Assembly: GCA_023436225.1 (NCBI GenBank)
Contig: JAEZKA010000060.1
Span: 1-64,000 of the forward strand
DNA: 64,000 bases
Direction of reading: 5' to 3'
Origin: Bacillota bacterium
Lineage (GTDB): Bacteria; Bacillota; Clostridia; Lachnospirales; Lachnospiraceae
Part shown: one piece after another, positions 44,470 to 53,212 of the stretch
Layout: each line of letters starts with the position of its first letter
Numbering within the stretch: position 1 is the stretch's first letter
Made by a program: the position numbers and the translations under genes
The notes under the pieces: model-generated
Seen by the model: the letters and a program-made list of their open reading frames with translations, nothing else
The model's database searches: none
Told to the model about the DNA's origin: nothing

Positions 44470-45465
44470 CTATCCTCTTGGCATATTCTTTAAGATGTTC
44501 TCCCGCTGCACTTGTGTTGCTGGATGCCTCATCGCCAGCTCCATAGCCCAGATAATTGCACCTACTGCGGGAATAACCTTCAGAGGAAATGGTTCTACCT
44601 GAAACCCGGTATATTGATTGATACATTCCTTAAAATAGGATAATAAAATAGGGCAGTTTGTCTTTGTCCATACCGAACCGGCAAGGACGATCTCCGGTGT
44701 TTCAGAAAACCTTAGATTGCGTATACATCCCGATACTGACTTTGCCTGCTCTCTCGCTATATTCTGTACAATTTCTACCGAGATTGCATCACCTGTATTT
44801 GCAGCTTCAAACAAAACAGTAATAATCTCTTTATCCAAGCTTCGTTCCAAATAGAACCTCTCACTAATGAAATTATATAATTCTTCATGACTGGATAAAC
44901 CAAAAAGATCCATGAGCCTCTGGGTTAGTACTGTACTTTCTCCACAACGATAATAGTAATCATATACCGCACCTACTGCCAATGCTGCAATAATAAAACC
45001 TCCTGCATAATCTCCTGTAGCTAATCCTATTCCTCCTACCTGCAATATCTTGCCATCCTCATCTATTCCAGTGGTAACAGTTCCCGTTCCGTTGATGGAG
45101 CAAATTCCCACACCGGATGGGCACCCTGCCTTTATTCCCAGAACGGAGTCGTTGGCTACAATATAATTTTTCAGGGATGATTTTGCCAGTATTTGATTCA
45201 TTTTCTCCAACTGGACGGGAGTATCGATTCCTGCCATTCCAAAGGCGGCAGCCGCTACATTCGAAGAAGGTATGCTGTTTTTCTTTAGAAGATGCTCCAG
45301 ATCAGCCAGAACCTTCTCTTCCACCTCTGCAAAACCGCCACCTAATATTTCATGACTTCTACTTCCTACATGATAAGAATCGACAAACTCTCCTTCTGTC
45401 GTAAATAACAGATAATCCGTCTTTGTACCGCCTCCATCCACTCCGACAATGTATCTAGTATCCAT
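44470..45465 (-). CDS. BadF/BcrA family sugar kinase (GlcNAc kinase-like)
   Basis: This is an ASKHA-fold ATPase resembling eukaryotic-type N-acetylglucosamine kinases. It has the phosphate-binding VGVDGGGTKTDYLLF at the N terminus, the second phosphate motif ICSINGTGTVTTGID and an adenosine-binding VLAGSVWT region. At 331 residues it matches the sugar kinase rather than the activator branch of the family. ATG 45465 has GAGGAG 7 bp upstream. Between GH4 and ChbG it could phosphorylate either the intact disaccharide or a released amino sugar. Confidence 0.82.
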   Translation of the reverse strand: MDTRYIVGVDGGGTKTDYLLFTTEGEFVDSYHVGSRSHEILGGGFAEVEEKVLADLEHLLKKNSIPSSNVAAAAFGMAGIDTPVQLEKMNQILAKSSLKNYIVANDSVLGIKAGCPSGVGICSINGTGTVTTGIDEDGKILQVGGIGLATGDYAGGFIIAALAVGAVYDYYYRCGESTVLTQRLMDLFGLSSHEELYNFISERFYLERSLDKEIITVLFEAANTGDAISVEIVQNIAREQAKSVSGCIRNLRFSETPEIVLAGSVWTKTNCPILLSYFKECINQYTGFQVEPFPLKVIPAVGAIIWAMELAMRHPATQVQRENILKNMPRG

Positions 45466-45572
45466 GGACAATCTCCTCGCTTATTGTTCTTTTTATATAA
45501 CTTCTCATTCTATTCCACCTAAAGCTGTTCACAGGAGTATTATGTACTACTTTGTTAGTCCTCTGATATCTC

Positions 45573-46868
45573 TCATCTTCCAGTAGAGGTAAAGAAATTA
45601 GGAAGGTATGCTTTATGAGCCTGCTTCATCTCCTCATAGCATTGCTTTGCTTTGTTATAATCCCCTACCAAAGGGTGAATGAGCAACGCTCTCATCGCTT
45701 CGTCATCATCACCGTCCATCGCTGCCTTGACTGTATGACGTTCATAAGCCTTCACCACCTTCATTAGCTCCATGACATTTGTATTAGCAAAATGTGGAAC
45801 AGGAACCGGCACTGCTCCGGACTTCCCAATCACTGCTGCCACTTCCACCGTATCATCCCAAGCCATGAAATCCAGTGCTCCCTGATTTAAGACATTTACA
45901 ACATGTACCTCGTGCTTATCATTATAGATTGCATCTACCAGCGAGATTGCTGCCTCAGAATAGCGAGCACCACCACGCTTTTCCAATTCCTTCGGCTTAT
46001 CTGCCAATGTCTCCTGTTGATACTGCTCCAGTAAACGTTCCTCGATCTCAACACACACCTCACCTCTGCATTGCTCTTCCTCCATCAAGTGCTTCAGCTT
46101 ATCCTCTCTGTAATAGAAATATTCCAGATAGGAAGAGGGAATTGCTCCGATTGTCTGAATGAGCTCTGTGCTAAAGCCCTGCAAAGGAATGTTTTTCATG
46201 CCCTGCCCATGAACCCCCTGAGAGAGTGCCTCACAAAGAAGATCCTCGCCCTGATGCCTTATCCCGGTAATAAAGCTGAGATGATTCAATCCGATATATT
46301 CAATATCCAAATCACTCTTACCAAGTGATTGCCCTACCTCGGCAAACATATTAATCGGTACATTGCATAACCCTAGTGTTTTAATTTTTGTATGATTTTG
46401 CAGTGCCTGAGCTAAGATTCCGGACGGATTCGAGAAATTAATCAGCCATGCCTGGGGACAGAGAGCTTCCATCTGCTTCGCGATCTCTAACATAACCGGA
46501 ATTGTACGCAGCGCCTTGAAAAAACCTCCAATTCCAGTTGTCTCCTGCCCTATCAATCCGTATTTTAAAGGAATCTTCTCGTCCAATATTCTACAAGGCA
46601 GCTTACCAACTCTGATCTGAGCAAGAACAAAATCGGCATCTCTTAGTGCCTCCGTCAAATCCATCGTCAGCTTAAAGCTAATTTTGAGTCCTGCCTTCTC
46701 TACCATTCTCCTACATAAACCACCTACGATATTCAACTTCCGTTCATCAATATCCATCAATAACAACTCTGTCACGGGAAGGGATGAATTCCGGTTAATC
46801 ACTCCTTCAATCAGCTCCGGGGTGTAGGTACTACCAGCACCAATAATTGCAATTTTTAATTTCTGCAT
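45573..46868 (-). CDS. GH4 6-phospho-beta-glycosidase
   Basis: GH4 enzymes hydrolyse phosphorylated glycosides with NAD and a divalent metal through a redox mechanism. The N-terminal Rossmann motif IAIIGAGSTYTPELI, metal ligands in GLCNVP (Cys 168) and LNHLSF (His 196), and NFSNPSG are visible. Length is 431. The sequence is of the LicH/CelF/ChbF branch that acts on 6-phospho-beta-glucosides. With ChbG and a kinase as neighbours, the substrate is probably a phosphorylated chitobiose. GGAGG precedes the ATG. Confidence 0.88.
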   Translation of the reverse strand: MQKLKIAIIGAGSTYTPELIEGVINRNSSLPVTELLLMDIDERKLNIVGGLCRRMVEKAGLKISFKLTMDLTEALRDADFVLAQIRVGKLPCRILDEKIPLKYGLIGQETTGIGGFFKALRTIPVMLEIAKQMEALCPQAWLINFSNPSGILAQALQNHTKIKTLGLCNVPINMFAEVGQSLGKSDLDIEYIGLNHLSFITGIRHQGEDLLCEALSQGVHGQGMKNIPLQGFSTELIQTIGAIPSSYLEYFYYREDKLKHLMEEEQCRGEVCVEIEERLLEQYQQETLADKPKELEKRGGARYSEAAISLVDAIYNDKHEVHVVNVLNQGALDFMAWDDTVEVAAVIGKSGAVPVPVPHFANTNVMELMKVVKAYERHTVKAAMDGDDDEAMRALLIHPLVGDYNKAKQCYEEMKQAHKAYLPNFFTSTGR

Positions 46869-47009
46869 ACTATTCCTCCTATCATACTAACCTAACATGC
46901 TTACCCTATGAATTAGTTTCTGCCAAAGTGTGTAACGTCTCGCATGTGCGATAATTTGCACTTTGAAGACTGTAAACACAAATTTGCCGATTAAAAAATC
47001 TATTATTTT

Positions 47010-48002
47010 TCAATCAAATCTCTTTGTTGATTCTTTAATAATTAGCTTGGGAGCGAACCTCATTGCGAAGGATCCGATCTCCTGTCCATCAATCAGGGCC
47101 AGCAGCTGATCTACCGCACTCTCAGCCAACTCTCCCGCAGGCTGGCGAACTGATGTAATCCGAGGAAAATAATGATTCGATAACAAGCTGTCATCGTAAC
47201 CACAGACCGAGATATCCTTAGGAACCTGCAGTCCCAAATCCTTTATCGCATTGATTACTCCCACCGCAATATGATCATCAAATGCAAATATCGCAGAAGG
47301 AAGCCCAATCCCTGCCTGCCAGTGCATCACTGTATTATATCCTGTGGGCTGATCATACTCTCCGTTCTCGATAGCAAAAGGTATTAATTCTACTTCTGCT
47401 AAGGCTTTATTTGCTCCAAGCTGTCTCTCCATAGTGGATAAGCTGGCTGCAGAAGCACCAATAAATCCAATCTTCTTATGCCCTAGTTCAATCAAATGCC
47501 TTGTGGACATATATCCACCAGCGATATTATCGGCTAAAACAGAGGTGATATCCTCATTCATGGTCTGGTTATCAATCACGATAAAGGGAATTTTCTTAGA
47601 CTTAAAAATCTCAATATAGTATTTCTCTTGATTAGGAACCAGAAGAATCGCCCCATCCACCCTATTCTGACTTAAGAATGCTGTATTGACCGAATTATTA
47701 TCTCCATCGCATACAATTAAGGTTAGTAGATACCCCTTACTCAGTAATTGTTCGTTCACTGCTTTCACGATACTGTCAAAAAAATCATCACCGAGGTCCG
47801 AAATAAACATAGCAATGACATAAGTCCTTCCTGTAGCCAATGTTCTGGCTGCAGCGCTGGGTATATACCCCAATTCTTCAATTGCGTCCATTACCTTTTT
47901 ACGATTACCTTCTCTCACATTGGGTGAATTACTAATTACTCTTGATACGGTAACATAAGACAACCCACTCTTTTTCACAACATCATCAATTGTAACCTTC
48001 AT
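47010..48002 (-). CDS. LacI family transcriptional regulator
   Basis: The helix-turn-helix VTIDDVVKKSGLSYVTVSRVI (from residue 2) and effector domain are typical of LacI repressors. The ATG at 48002 with GGAGG upstream gives 330 residues; a frame to 48044 runs into the operator. It is first in the leftward operon (LacI, GH4, kinase, ChbG) and divergent from the GPH symporter. Two matching 17-bp repeats with an ATACGTAT core sit just before each start codon, so it likely represses both directions. Confidence 0.92.
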   Translation of the reverse strand: MKVTIDDVVKKSGLSYVTVSRVISNSPNVREGNRKKVMDAIEELGYIPSAAARTLATGRTYVIAMFISDLGDDFFDSIVKAVNEQLLSKGYLLTLIVCDGDNNSVNTAFLSQNRVDGAILLVPNQEKYYIEIFKSKKIPFIVIDNQTMNEDITSVLADNIAGGYMSTRHLIELGHKKIGFIGASAASLSTMERQLGANKALAEVELIPFAIENGEYDQPTGYNTVMHWQAGIGLPSAIFAFDDHIAVGVINAIKDLGLQVPKDISVCGYDDSLLSNHYFPRITSVRQPAGELAESAVDQLLALIDGQEIGSFAMRFAPKLIIKESTKRFD

Positions 48003-48019
48003 ATTGCCTCCGAGCATTG

Positions 48020-48036
48020 TATATACGTATTTATTT
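48020..48036. promoter_or_regulatory. LacI operator candidate 1 (ATACGTAT core)
   Basis: TATATACGTATTTATTT, with the perfect palindrome ATACGTAT at 48023-48030, lies about 20 bp before the LacI start codon and downstream of its promoter. A near-identical copy lies at 48178-48194. Confidence 0.65.
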
Positions 48037-48048
48037 AAACTCACTTAT

Positions 48049-48077
48049 AGAATACACTTGTAGTAAAGTCTTGTCAA
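48049..48077 (-). promoter_or_regulatory. Promoter of the LacI-GH4-kinase-ChbG operon
   Basis: TTGACA (48072-48077) and TATTCT (48049-48054) are 17 bp apart on the minus strand. Confidence 0.65.
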
Positions 48078-48124
48078 CAATTTCTAATATTTATTGATTT
48101 TCACTATTTTGTTGTTGAAAAAAA

Positions 48125-48153
48125 TTGACAAACAGGATAATATGTACTTGATA
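48125..48153 (+). promoter_or_regulatory. Promoter of the GPH symporter gene
   Basis: A perfect TTGACA (48125-48130) is followed after 17 bp by TTGATA, a weak -10. The operator at 48178-48194 lies just downstream. Confidence 0.5.
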
Positions 48154-48177
48154 TCGATAGTAATTGTTGCCATAATA

Positions 48178-48194
48178 TATATACGTATTCATTT
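48178..48194. promoter_or_regulatory. LacI operator candidate 2 (ATACGTAT core)
   Basis: TATATACGTATTCATTT differs from the first copy by one base in 17 and lies about 19 bp before the symporter core start region. The two copies mirror each other across the divergent promoters in distance from their genes. Confidence 0.65.
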
Positions 48195-48206
48195 TAGGAG
48201 GAGTAT

Positions 48207-49535
48207 ATGAGCAAAACGATTTCAGAGTTAACCACAAAGGTGGAGCGATTTTCTTATGCAGGGTATTTCCTTGGACAGAATATATTCTATACCCTGATTA
48301 CAACCTATTTATCGCTATATTATACCGATTATTTCGGGATTTCAGCGGTTGCTGTAGGTATTCTTTTCTTCGTTGCCAGAGTATGGGATGCTGTCAACGA
48401 CCCAATTATGGGTGTCATCATTGATAAAGCCAAGTTAAAAGGCGGAAAATTTAAGCCCTGGGTTAATCTTGGAATATATACTATGCCCATCTCAACCTTG
48501 TTGATCTTTATCCAGTTTGAAGGACCTATGAATACCAAGATACTATACGCTTACCTTACTTATATCCTATGGGATATCTTATATACCATGAGTGATGTTC
48601 CTATTTATGCACTTTCCACTGTCATATCAAAGGATATCAATGACCGCGTAAGGGTTATTTCTTTAGGTAGAATTATGGCATTTATCGGCACCCTGCTTGC
48701 TACCGTCGCAACAATTCCAGTAATTCAAAGACTCGGTTGGACACCCGGTATATTCGTTCTATGTGCAATCGGCATGCTTACTATGATTCCTGTTAAGCGT
48801 TATACCCATGAGCGGGTACGGGATACCTCAACCTCCAGTCCATCCTTAAGAGAGCTCGCCTCCTTCCTGCTTCATAATAAGTACATACTGATTTTTAACC
48901 TGGCTCTGATTATCTGCAGTCTTACTAATACATTGATGCCCTCCCTAAGCTATTTTGTTAAATATAATCTTGGCAATGAAAATTTGATTTCTATCGTTAT
49001 GCTGGTTGCAATGCTTCCAAGCTTAATCATACCGATTATTATGCCCAACCTGGTAAAGCGCTTTGGAAAAAAGCGCATCCTTTTAACTGCAGTCGTATTC
49101 TTTGTTGCCACCAGTATCATTTCCTATTTTATCGGTTATCAAAACTTTACTGCAGTATTAATAATAACTGCGCTCAGAGGACTGGGCTACAGTGTTCCTT
49201 CGATTTTGACCGGTATGTTCACGGTTGACTGTGTTGAATACGGCGCATATCAGAGCGGTCACCGCTCCGAGGGAATCACATTTTCAGCGCAAACCTTTAC
49301 CGCAAAGATTACCAGTGCCCTCCAGGGTGCGACAGGCAGCTTTCTCCTGGCATACTTTGGGTATCAAGCCAATCATGCTCAGACTCCTGAGACCTTGGAC
49401 GGAATATTCATGATGTTTACTCTGATCCCTGTTATCGGCTTTGTTCTAATGTTTGTAATTATATTTTTCTTCTATCATCTAAAAGAAGCGGATGTGGAAA
49501 GGATGATGAACGAGACAGCGATTGAGAAGCGATAA
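48207..49535 (+). CDS. GPH family sugar:cation symporter (MFS)
   Basis: This is a glycoside-pentoside-hexuronide type transporter of about 12 helices, 442 residues, similar to melibiose and beta-glucuronide symporters. The N-terminal FFVARVWDAVNDPIMGVIID motif is characteristic. It imports an unmodified glycoside with Na+ or H+. AGGAGG precedes the ATG. It is divergent from the LacI-GH4-kinase-ChbG operon and shares its operator, so it should carry the substrate of that pathway. Confidence 0.9.
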   Translation: MSKTISELTTKVERFSYAGYFLGQNIFYTLITTYLSLYYTDYFGISAVAVGILFFVARVWDAVNDPIMGVIIDKAKLKGGKFKPWVNLGIYTMPISTLLIFIQFEGPMNTKILYAYLTYILWDILYTMSDVPIYALSTVISKDINDRVRVISLGRIMAFIGTLLATVATIPVIQRLGWTPGIFVLCAIGMLTMIPVKRYTHERVRDTSTSSPSLRELASFLLHNKYILIFNLALIICSLTNTLMPSLSYFVKYNLGNENLISIVMLVAMLPSLIIPIIMPNLVKRFGKKRILLTAVVFFVATSIISYFIGYQNFTAVLIITALRGLGYSVPSILTGMFTVDCVEYGAYQSGHRSEGITFSAQTFTAKITSALQGATGSFLLAYFGYQANHAQTPETLDGIFMMFTLIPVIGFVLMFVIIFFFYHLKEADVERMMNETAIEKR

Positions 49536-49578
49536 ATGAAGAAGGCAGGCGATAGCTGCCAAGAAACAAGGATCAAAA

Positions 49579-49610
49579 AAGGATGTACAGAGGTTTTTCT
49601 GTACATCCTT
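49579..49610. terminator. Bidirectional terminator
   Basis: AAGGATGTACAGA pairs perfectly with TCTGTACATCCTT, with A and T runs at the flanks, between the convergent symporter and aldolase genes. Confidence 0.9.
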
Positions 49611-49644
49611 CTTATAATGCTATTTTTTTAAATCAATCAACCTA

Positions 49645-50583
49645 TTATAATGCAGCACCATCACAACCAAGAACGTTAACAATCTTATGCTTAACGAGGG
49701 TCTTGATGTTATTTCTTGCAGGTGTCAGATACTGTCTGGGATCAAAGTGAGTCGGGTTATTTGCCATGTATTCTCTGATACCTGCAGTAAATGCAAGTCT
49801 TAAGTCAGAGTCAATATTGATCTTACATACTGCCATCTTAGCAGCCTGTCTTAACATATCTTCCGGAATACCGATTGCGTCGTCCATCTTACCGCCGTAC
49901 TTCTTGATCAGTTCAACATATTCCTGAGATACACTGGACGCACCATGTAATACAATAGGGAAGTTGGGTAATCTCTTAGCAACCTCCTCAAGAATATCAA
50001 AACGAAGTTGAGGCTTTTGGCCTGGTTTGAACTTGAAGGCACCGTGGCTTGTTCCGATTGCGATTGCTAAGGAATCAACACCGGTACGAGTAACAAATTC
50101 TTCAACCTCTTCCGGTCTGGTGTAGGATGCATCTTCTGCGCTAACATTAACATCATCCTCAATACCTGCTAACTTACCTAATTCACCTTCAACAACACAG
50201 CCATGAGCATGTGCATAATCAACAACCTGCTTCGTCAGCTTGATATTGTCTTCAAAGGAATGCTTGGATCCATCGATCATAACTGATGAAAAGCCTCCAT
50301 CGATACATGATTTGCAGATCTCAAAATCATCACCATGATCTAAGTGAAGAGCAATGGGAAGGTCCGTATCTGCTAAAGCAGCCTCAACTAATTTTACCAG
50401 ATAAGCATGCTTAGCATACTTTCTAGCTCCTGCTGATACCTGAAGGATAACAGGTGCATTTAATTCCTTTGCTGCCTCTGTAATTCCCTGAACTATTTCC
50501 ATATTGTTTACATTAAATGCACCAATTGCATAACCGCCTGCATATGCCTTTTGAAACATTTCTTTCGTCGTAACTAATGCCAT
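49645..50583 (-). CDS. fba: Fructose-bisphosphate aldolase, class II
   Basis: This zinc enzyme of glycolysis splits fructose 1,6-bisphosphate into two triose phosphates. Zinc and substrate residues are seen in ALHLDHGDDF, AIGTSHGAFKF and IVLHGASSVS, and the C-terminal region has NIDSDLRLAFTAGIREY. Length 312 fits the class IIB form. It is monocistronic with AAGGAA upstream of its ATG. Low-confidence alternative: a tagatose or sulfo-sugar aldolase paralogue. Confidence 0.93.
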   Translation of the reverse strand: MALVTTKEMFQKAYAGGYAIGAFNVNNMEIVQGITEAAKELNAPVILQVSAGARKYAKHAYLVKLVEAALADTDLPIALHLDHGDDFEICKSCIDGGFSSVMIDGSKHSFEDNIKLTKQVVDYAHAHGCVVEGELGKLAGIEDDVNVSAEDASYTRPEEVEEFVTRTGVDSLAIAIGTSHGAFKFKPGQKPQLRFDILEEVAKRLPNFPIVLHGASSVSQEYVELIKKYGGKMDDAIGIPEDMLRQAAKMAVCKINIDSDLRLAFTAGIREYMANNPTHFDPRQYLTPARNNIKTLVKHKIVNVLGCDGAAL

Positions 50584-50896
50584 AATTTTTCATTCCTTTC
50601 CATTTAGGTAAATATTTTTCAATGCTTCATTTATTATACCATAAAATTATACATTGAAAAGTATTTTTTATTTTTTCAATAAATTAATAATATTCTTCGA
50701 CTATATCAAAGGTATATGTTGCGATTTTTTCAACCGAGGTTTAAAATAAAACAGAGTACACAATTCAAATCCGAATTCACACTTACATATATGTTTACCC
50801 TTAGAAATAGTTTATGCCAAGTCTTTTACATTTTGATGCTTCAAGCATAAACTACATCTTCTTACAACTCTATCGCGTATTTAGAAAGGATATTTC

Positions 50897-51367
50897 ATGG
50901 AACCAAAACATGTCTCAGATTCCATTACGGAACAAGTTCAAATATTAATGCCCTCCCATATTAATGGCTCTGACCGATTGTTCGGAGGACAATTAGTCGA
51001 ATGGATCGATGTTGTTGCCGCTGTAGTTGCCAGACGGCACTGCGGTCGAAATGTAACCACCGCTGCAATCGATAATCTGCAATTTAAGGCAGGTGCTTAT
51101 ATTAATAATACCCTGGTGTTAATCGGACATATCACCTATGTCGGTAATACCTCCATGGAAGTGAGGGTTGATACCTATGTTGAGGATCTACAGGGCATTC
51201 GTAAGGTAGTAAACCGCGCTTACCTTGTTATGGTCGCATTGGACGAGGAGGGTCATCCCACCGAGGTACCTAAGCTCGTGCTGGAGACAGAATCCGAACG
51301 AGCGGAATGGGAGGCCGGTAAGAAGCGCCATGCACTGCGCCACAGGCGACGTAAGGAAGGCTTTTAA
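50897..51367 (+). CDS. Acyl-CoA thioesterase (hotdog fold)
   Basis: The 156-residue product is a single hotdog-fold thioesterase of the YkhA/YciA type, which hydrolyses acyl-CoA. The segment NGSDRLFGGQLVEWIDVVAA contains the central helix and the catalytic-region Gly-Gly, and the C terminus is basic (RHRRRKEGF). AAAGGA precedes the ATG. No operon partner is evident. The acyl chain preference is unknown. Confidence 0.88.
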   Translation: MEPKHVSDSITEQVQILMPSHINGSDRLFGGQLVEWIDVVAAVVARRHCGRNVTTAAIDNLQFKAGAYINNTLVLIGHITYVGNTSMEVRVDTYVEDLQGIRKVVNRAYLVMVALDEEGHPTEVPKLVLETESERAEWEAGKKRHALRHRRRKEGF

Positions 51368-51460
51368 GTAAGAAAATGATGGCTAACGAGACTTCTTATC
51401 AAGAAAAAAGTGAATTTTATATATTGACAGTAAGAAGTAACTGTGATAGTCTTGTAAAAA

Positions 51461-51680
51461 ATATGAAAGCAGGTAAATATCATGTTCATCAGAACAAATT
51501 ATTATCTGAATAGGGACGACGACCGGCAGCGCTTGTAGCTATGATTACCTCATAGGTACAAGCGCTTAAAGTCTTGTGCCTGTGTGGATAGAATAGATGA
51601 CCTATATGGAAGCTAGAATATAGTCTGTTTGTGAACCACATCGGTAAGAAAATGATTTTCATTGACCGAGGTGGTTTTTT
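51461..51680 (+). ncRNA. Structured leader or small RNA ahead of aspartyl-tRNA synthetase
   Basis: A TTGACA at 51425-51430 with a weak -10 (TAGTCT) 17 bp on could start a transcript near 51460. This contains a strong hairpin at 51528-51566 (AGCGCTTGTA and TACAAGCGCT arms with an inner CTATGA/TCATAG helix) and ends in a terminator at 51634-51680 (AACCAC-TCGGT with ACCGA-GTGGTT, then T6). The tRNA synthetase starts 130 bp later. No known riboswitch motif is seen; boundaries are estimates. Confidence 0.45.
51634..51680 (+). terminator. Terminator in the AspRS upstream region
   Basis: AACCACaTCGGT pairs with ACCGAgGTGGTT and is followed by a T run. It could end the thioesterase transcript about 270 bp after its stop, or act as an attenuator for the downstream AspRS gene. 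Confidence 0.75.
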
Positions 51681-51811
51681 GTTACCCATTTTTATCGAGG
51701 AAAGGTTGTGATACCATGCGACATACAGATTATGTCCGAAAAGATTCCGATTCAGCAAACGAATTAGGAACATCATTCTTATAAAATAGATAATATTCGG
51801 AGGACTTAATT

Positions 51812-53137
51812 ATGAAGCAAATTAACGGGACTATGATTCAAAAATATACTCAGCCGGAGGAACTAACAAGTCATATCGGTAACACCGTCATCCTCTCTGG
51901 GTCAATCTATAAAATCAGAACAATGAGCGACTTCTCCTTCGTTATTCTACGAACAAGAAGCTCCCTTGTACAATGCATCTATTCCCCGGATCACTGTAGC
52001 TTTCCTATGGAGGATTTAATGGAAGAAGCCTGTGTATCGGTGACTGGGAAGGTGATTGAAGACCCTCGATCCAAGGTCGGCTATGAGCTACAGCTGAGAA
52101 CCATTCAGGTGTTGTCCACACCCAACGAGATTTTACCGGTCGTTATCAACAATAAACGGCTCGATGTCTCCTTAGAAACCTTATTAGATTACCGTCCTAT
52201 CACACTTCGTAATGAGAAGGAACGGGCCATCTTCAAAATTCAGGAGGGTATCTGCAGGGGTTTTCGTGATTTTCTGAATAGCCAAGGCTTTACTGAAATA
52301 CATTCTCCCAAAATCGTATATGCAGGAGCAGAAGGCGGAGCTAATATCTTCAAGCTTGATTACTTTGGAGGTAACGCTTACCTTGCCCAAAGTCCCCAAT
52401 TCTACAAGCAAATGATGGTTGGTGTATACGAAAGGGTATTTGAGATCGCTCCTGTATTCCGTGCAGAAAAGCATGATACCTCTAGGCATCTTAATGAATA
52501 TACAAGCGTTGATTTTGAGATGGGCTATATTGGTTGTTTTGAAGAAATCATGGAAATGGAGACTCGTATGCTGCAGTTTACATTCAATTATTTATCCACC
52601 TATTATATCGATGAACTATCTCTACTAGAGGTAAACATCCCTAAGGTAAGCTCCATTCCAGCCCTTACCTTCCGGGAGGCAAAGCAGATGATATCGGATA
52701 CCTATCATCGTGAAATTAAAGACTGGGAGGATTTTGAACCCGAGGAGGAGAGGCTGTTATATGAATTGATGGAGAAACAAACTGGTTGCGAATTTGTCTT
52801 TGTTACTCATTATCCCACCAAAAAGCGTCCCTTCTATGCTATGGAGGATCCTACGAATCCGCTAGTCACCTTAAGCTTTGACTTATTATTTCGAGGGATG
52901 GAGATTACAACAGGCGGACAACGAATTCACGATTACAAAGAGCAGCTTGAGAAGATGAAACGAAAGGGGATGCATCCAGAGGAATTCGAGAGCTACCTGA
53001 TGCTTCATAAATATGGGATCCCACCTCATGGTGGTCTTGGTATTGGATTAGAACGCTTCACCAGCAGGCTCCTGGAGCAAAATAATGTACGACGCTCCTG
53101 CCTATTTCCAAGAGATATTAACCGATTGATACCATAA
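51812..53137 (+). CDS. Archaeal-type aspartyl-tRNA synthetase (non-discriminating-like)
   Basis: This class II tRNA synthetase of 441 residues has an N-terminal OB-fold anticodon-binding domain (about 18-115) and a catalytic core. The core has motif 2 FRAEKHDTSRHLNEYTSVDF and motif 3 GIGLERF. It lacks the large insertion domain of bacterial AspRS, and so belongs to the archaeal/eukaryotic AspRS2 type that often charges both tRNA-Asp and tRNA-Asn. It is probably additional to a bacterial AspRS elsewhere. The start has GGAGG 8 bp upstream. AsnRS-like function is the main alternative. Confidence 0.85.
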   Translation: MKQINGTMIQKYTQPEELTSHIGNTVILSGSIYKIRTMSDFSFVILRTRSSLVQCIYSPDHCSFPMEDLMEEACVSVTGKVIEDPRSKVGYELQLRTIQVLSTPNEILPVVINNKRLDVSLETLLDYRPITLRNEKERAIFKIQEGICRGFRDFLNSQGFTEIHSPKIVYAGAEGGANIFKLDYFGGNAYLAQSPQFYKQMMVGVYERVFEIAPVFRAEKHDTSRHLNEYTSVDFEMGYIGCFEEIMEMETRMLQFTFNYLSTYYIDELSLLEVNIPKVSSIPALTFREAKQMISDTYHREIKDWEDFEPEEERLLYELMEKQTGCEFVFVTHYPTKKRPFYAMEDPTNPLVTLSFDLLFRGMEITTGGQRIHDYKEQLEKMKRKGMHPEEFESYLMLHKYGIPPHGGLGIGLERFTSRLLEQNNVRRSCLFPRDINRLIP

Positions 53138-53143
53138 TGAAAT

Positions 53144-53184
53144 GCGAGTAATTTCCTTCGAATTATTGAAAGGAAATTACTCGC
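53144..53184. terminator. Terminator after AspRS
   Basis: GCGAGTAATTTCCTT pairs perfectly with AAGGAAATTACTCGC around 11 nt, between convergent genes. It lacks a long T run but is very stable. Confidence 0.8.
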
Positions 53185-53212
53185 TTCATTGTCTAATATA
53201 AGCTTTAAACTG

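Noticed and set aside
51376..51513. 45-residue frame just after the thioesterase gene
   Set aside because: No ribosome binding site and unremarkable composition. It overlaps the candidate promoter for the structured RNA.
51461..51680. T-box riboswitch before the AspRS gene
   Set aside because: Position fits, but the conserved T-box sequence (GGTGGNACCGCG-type) and specifier stem features are not present.
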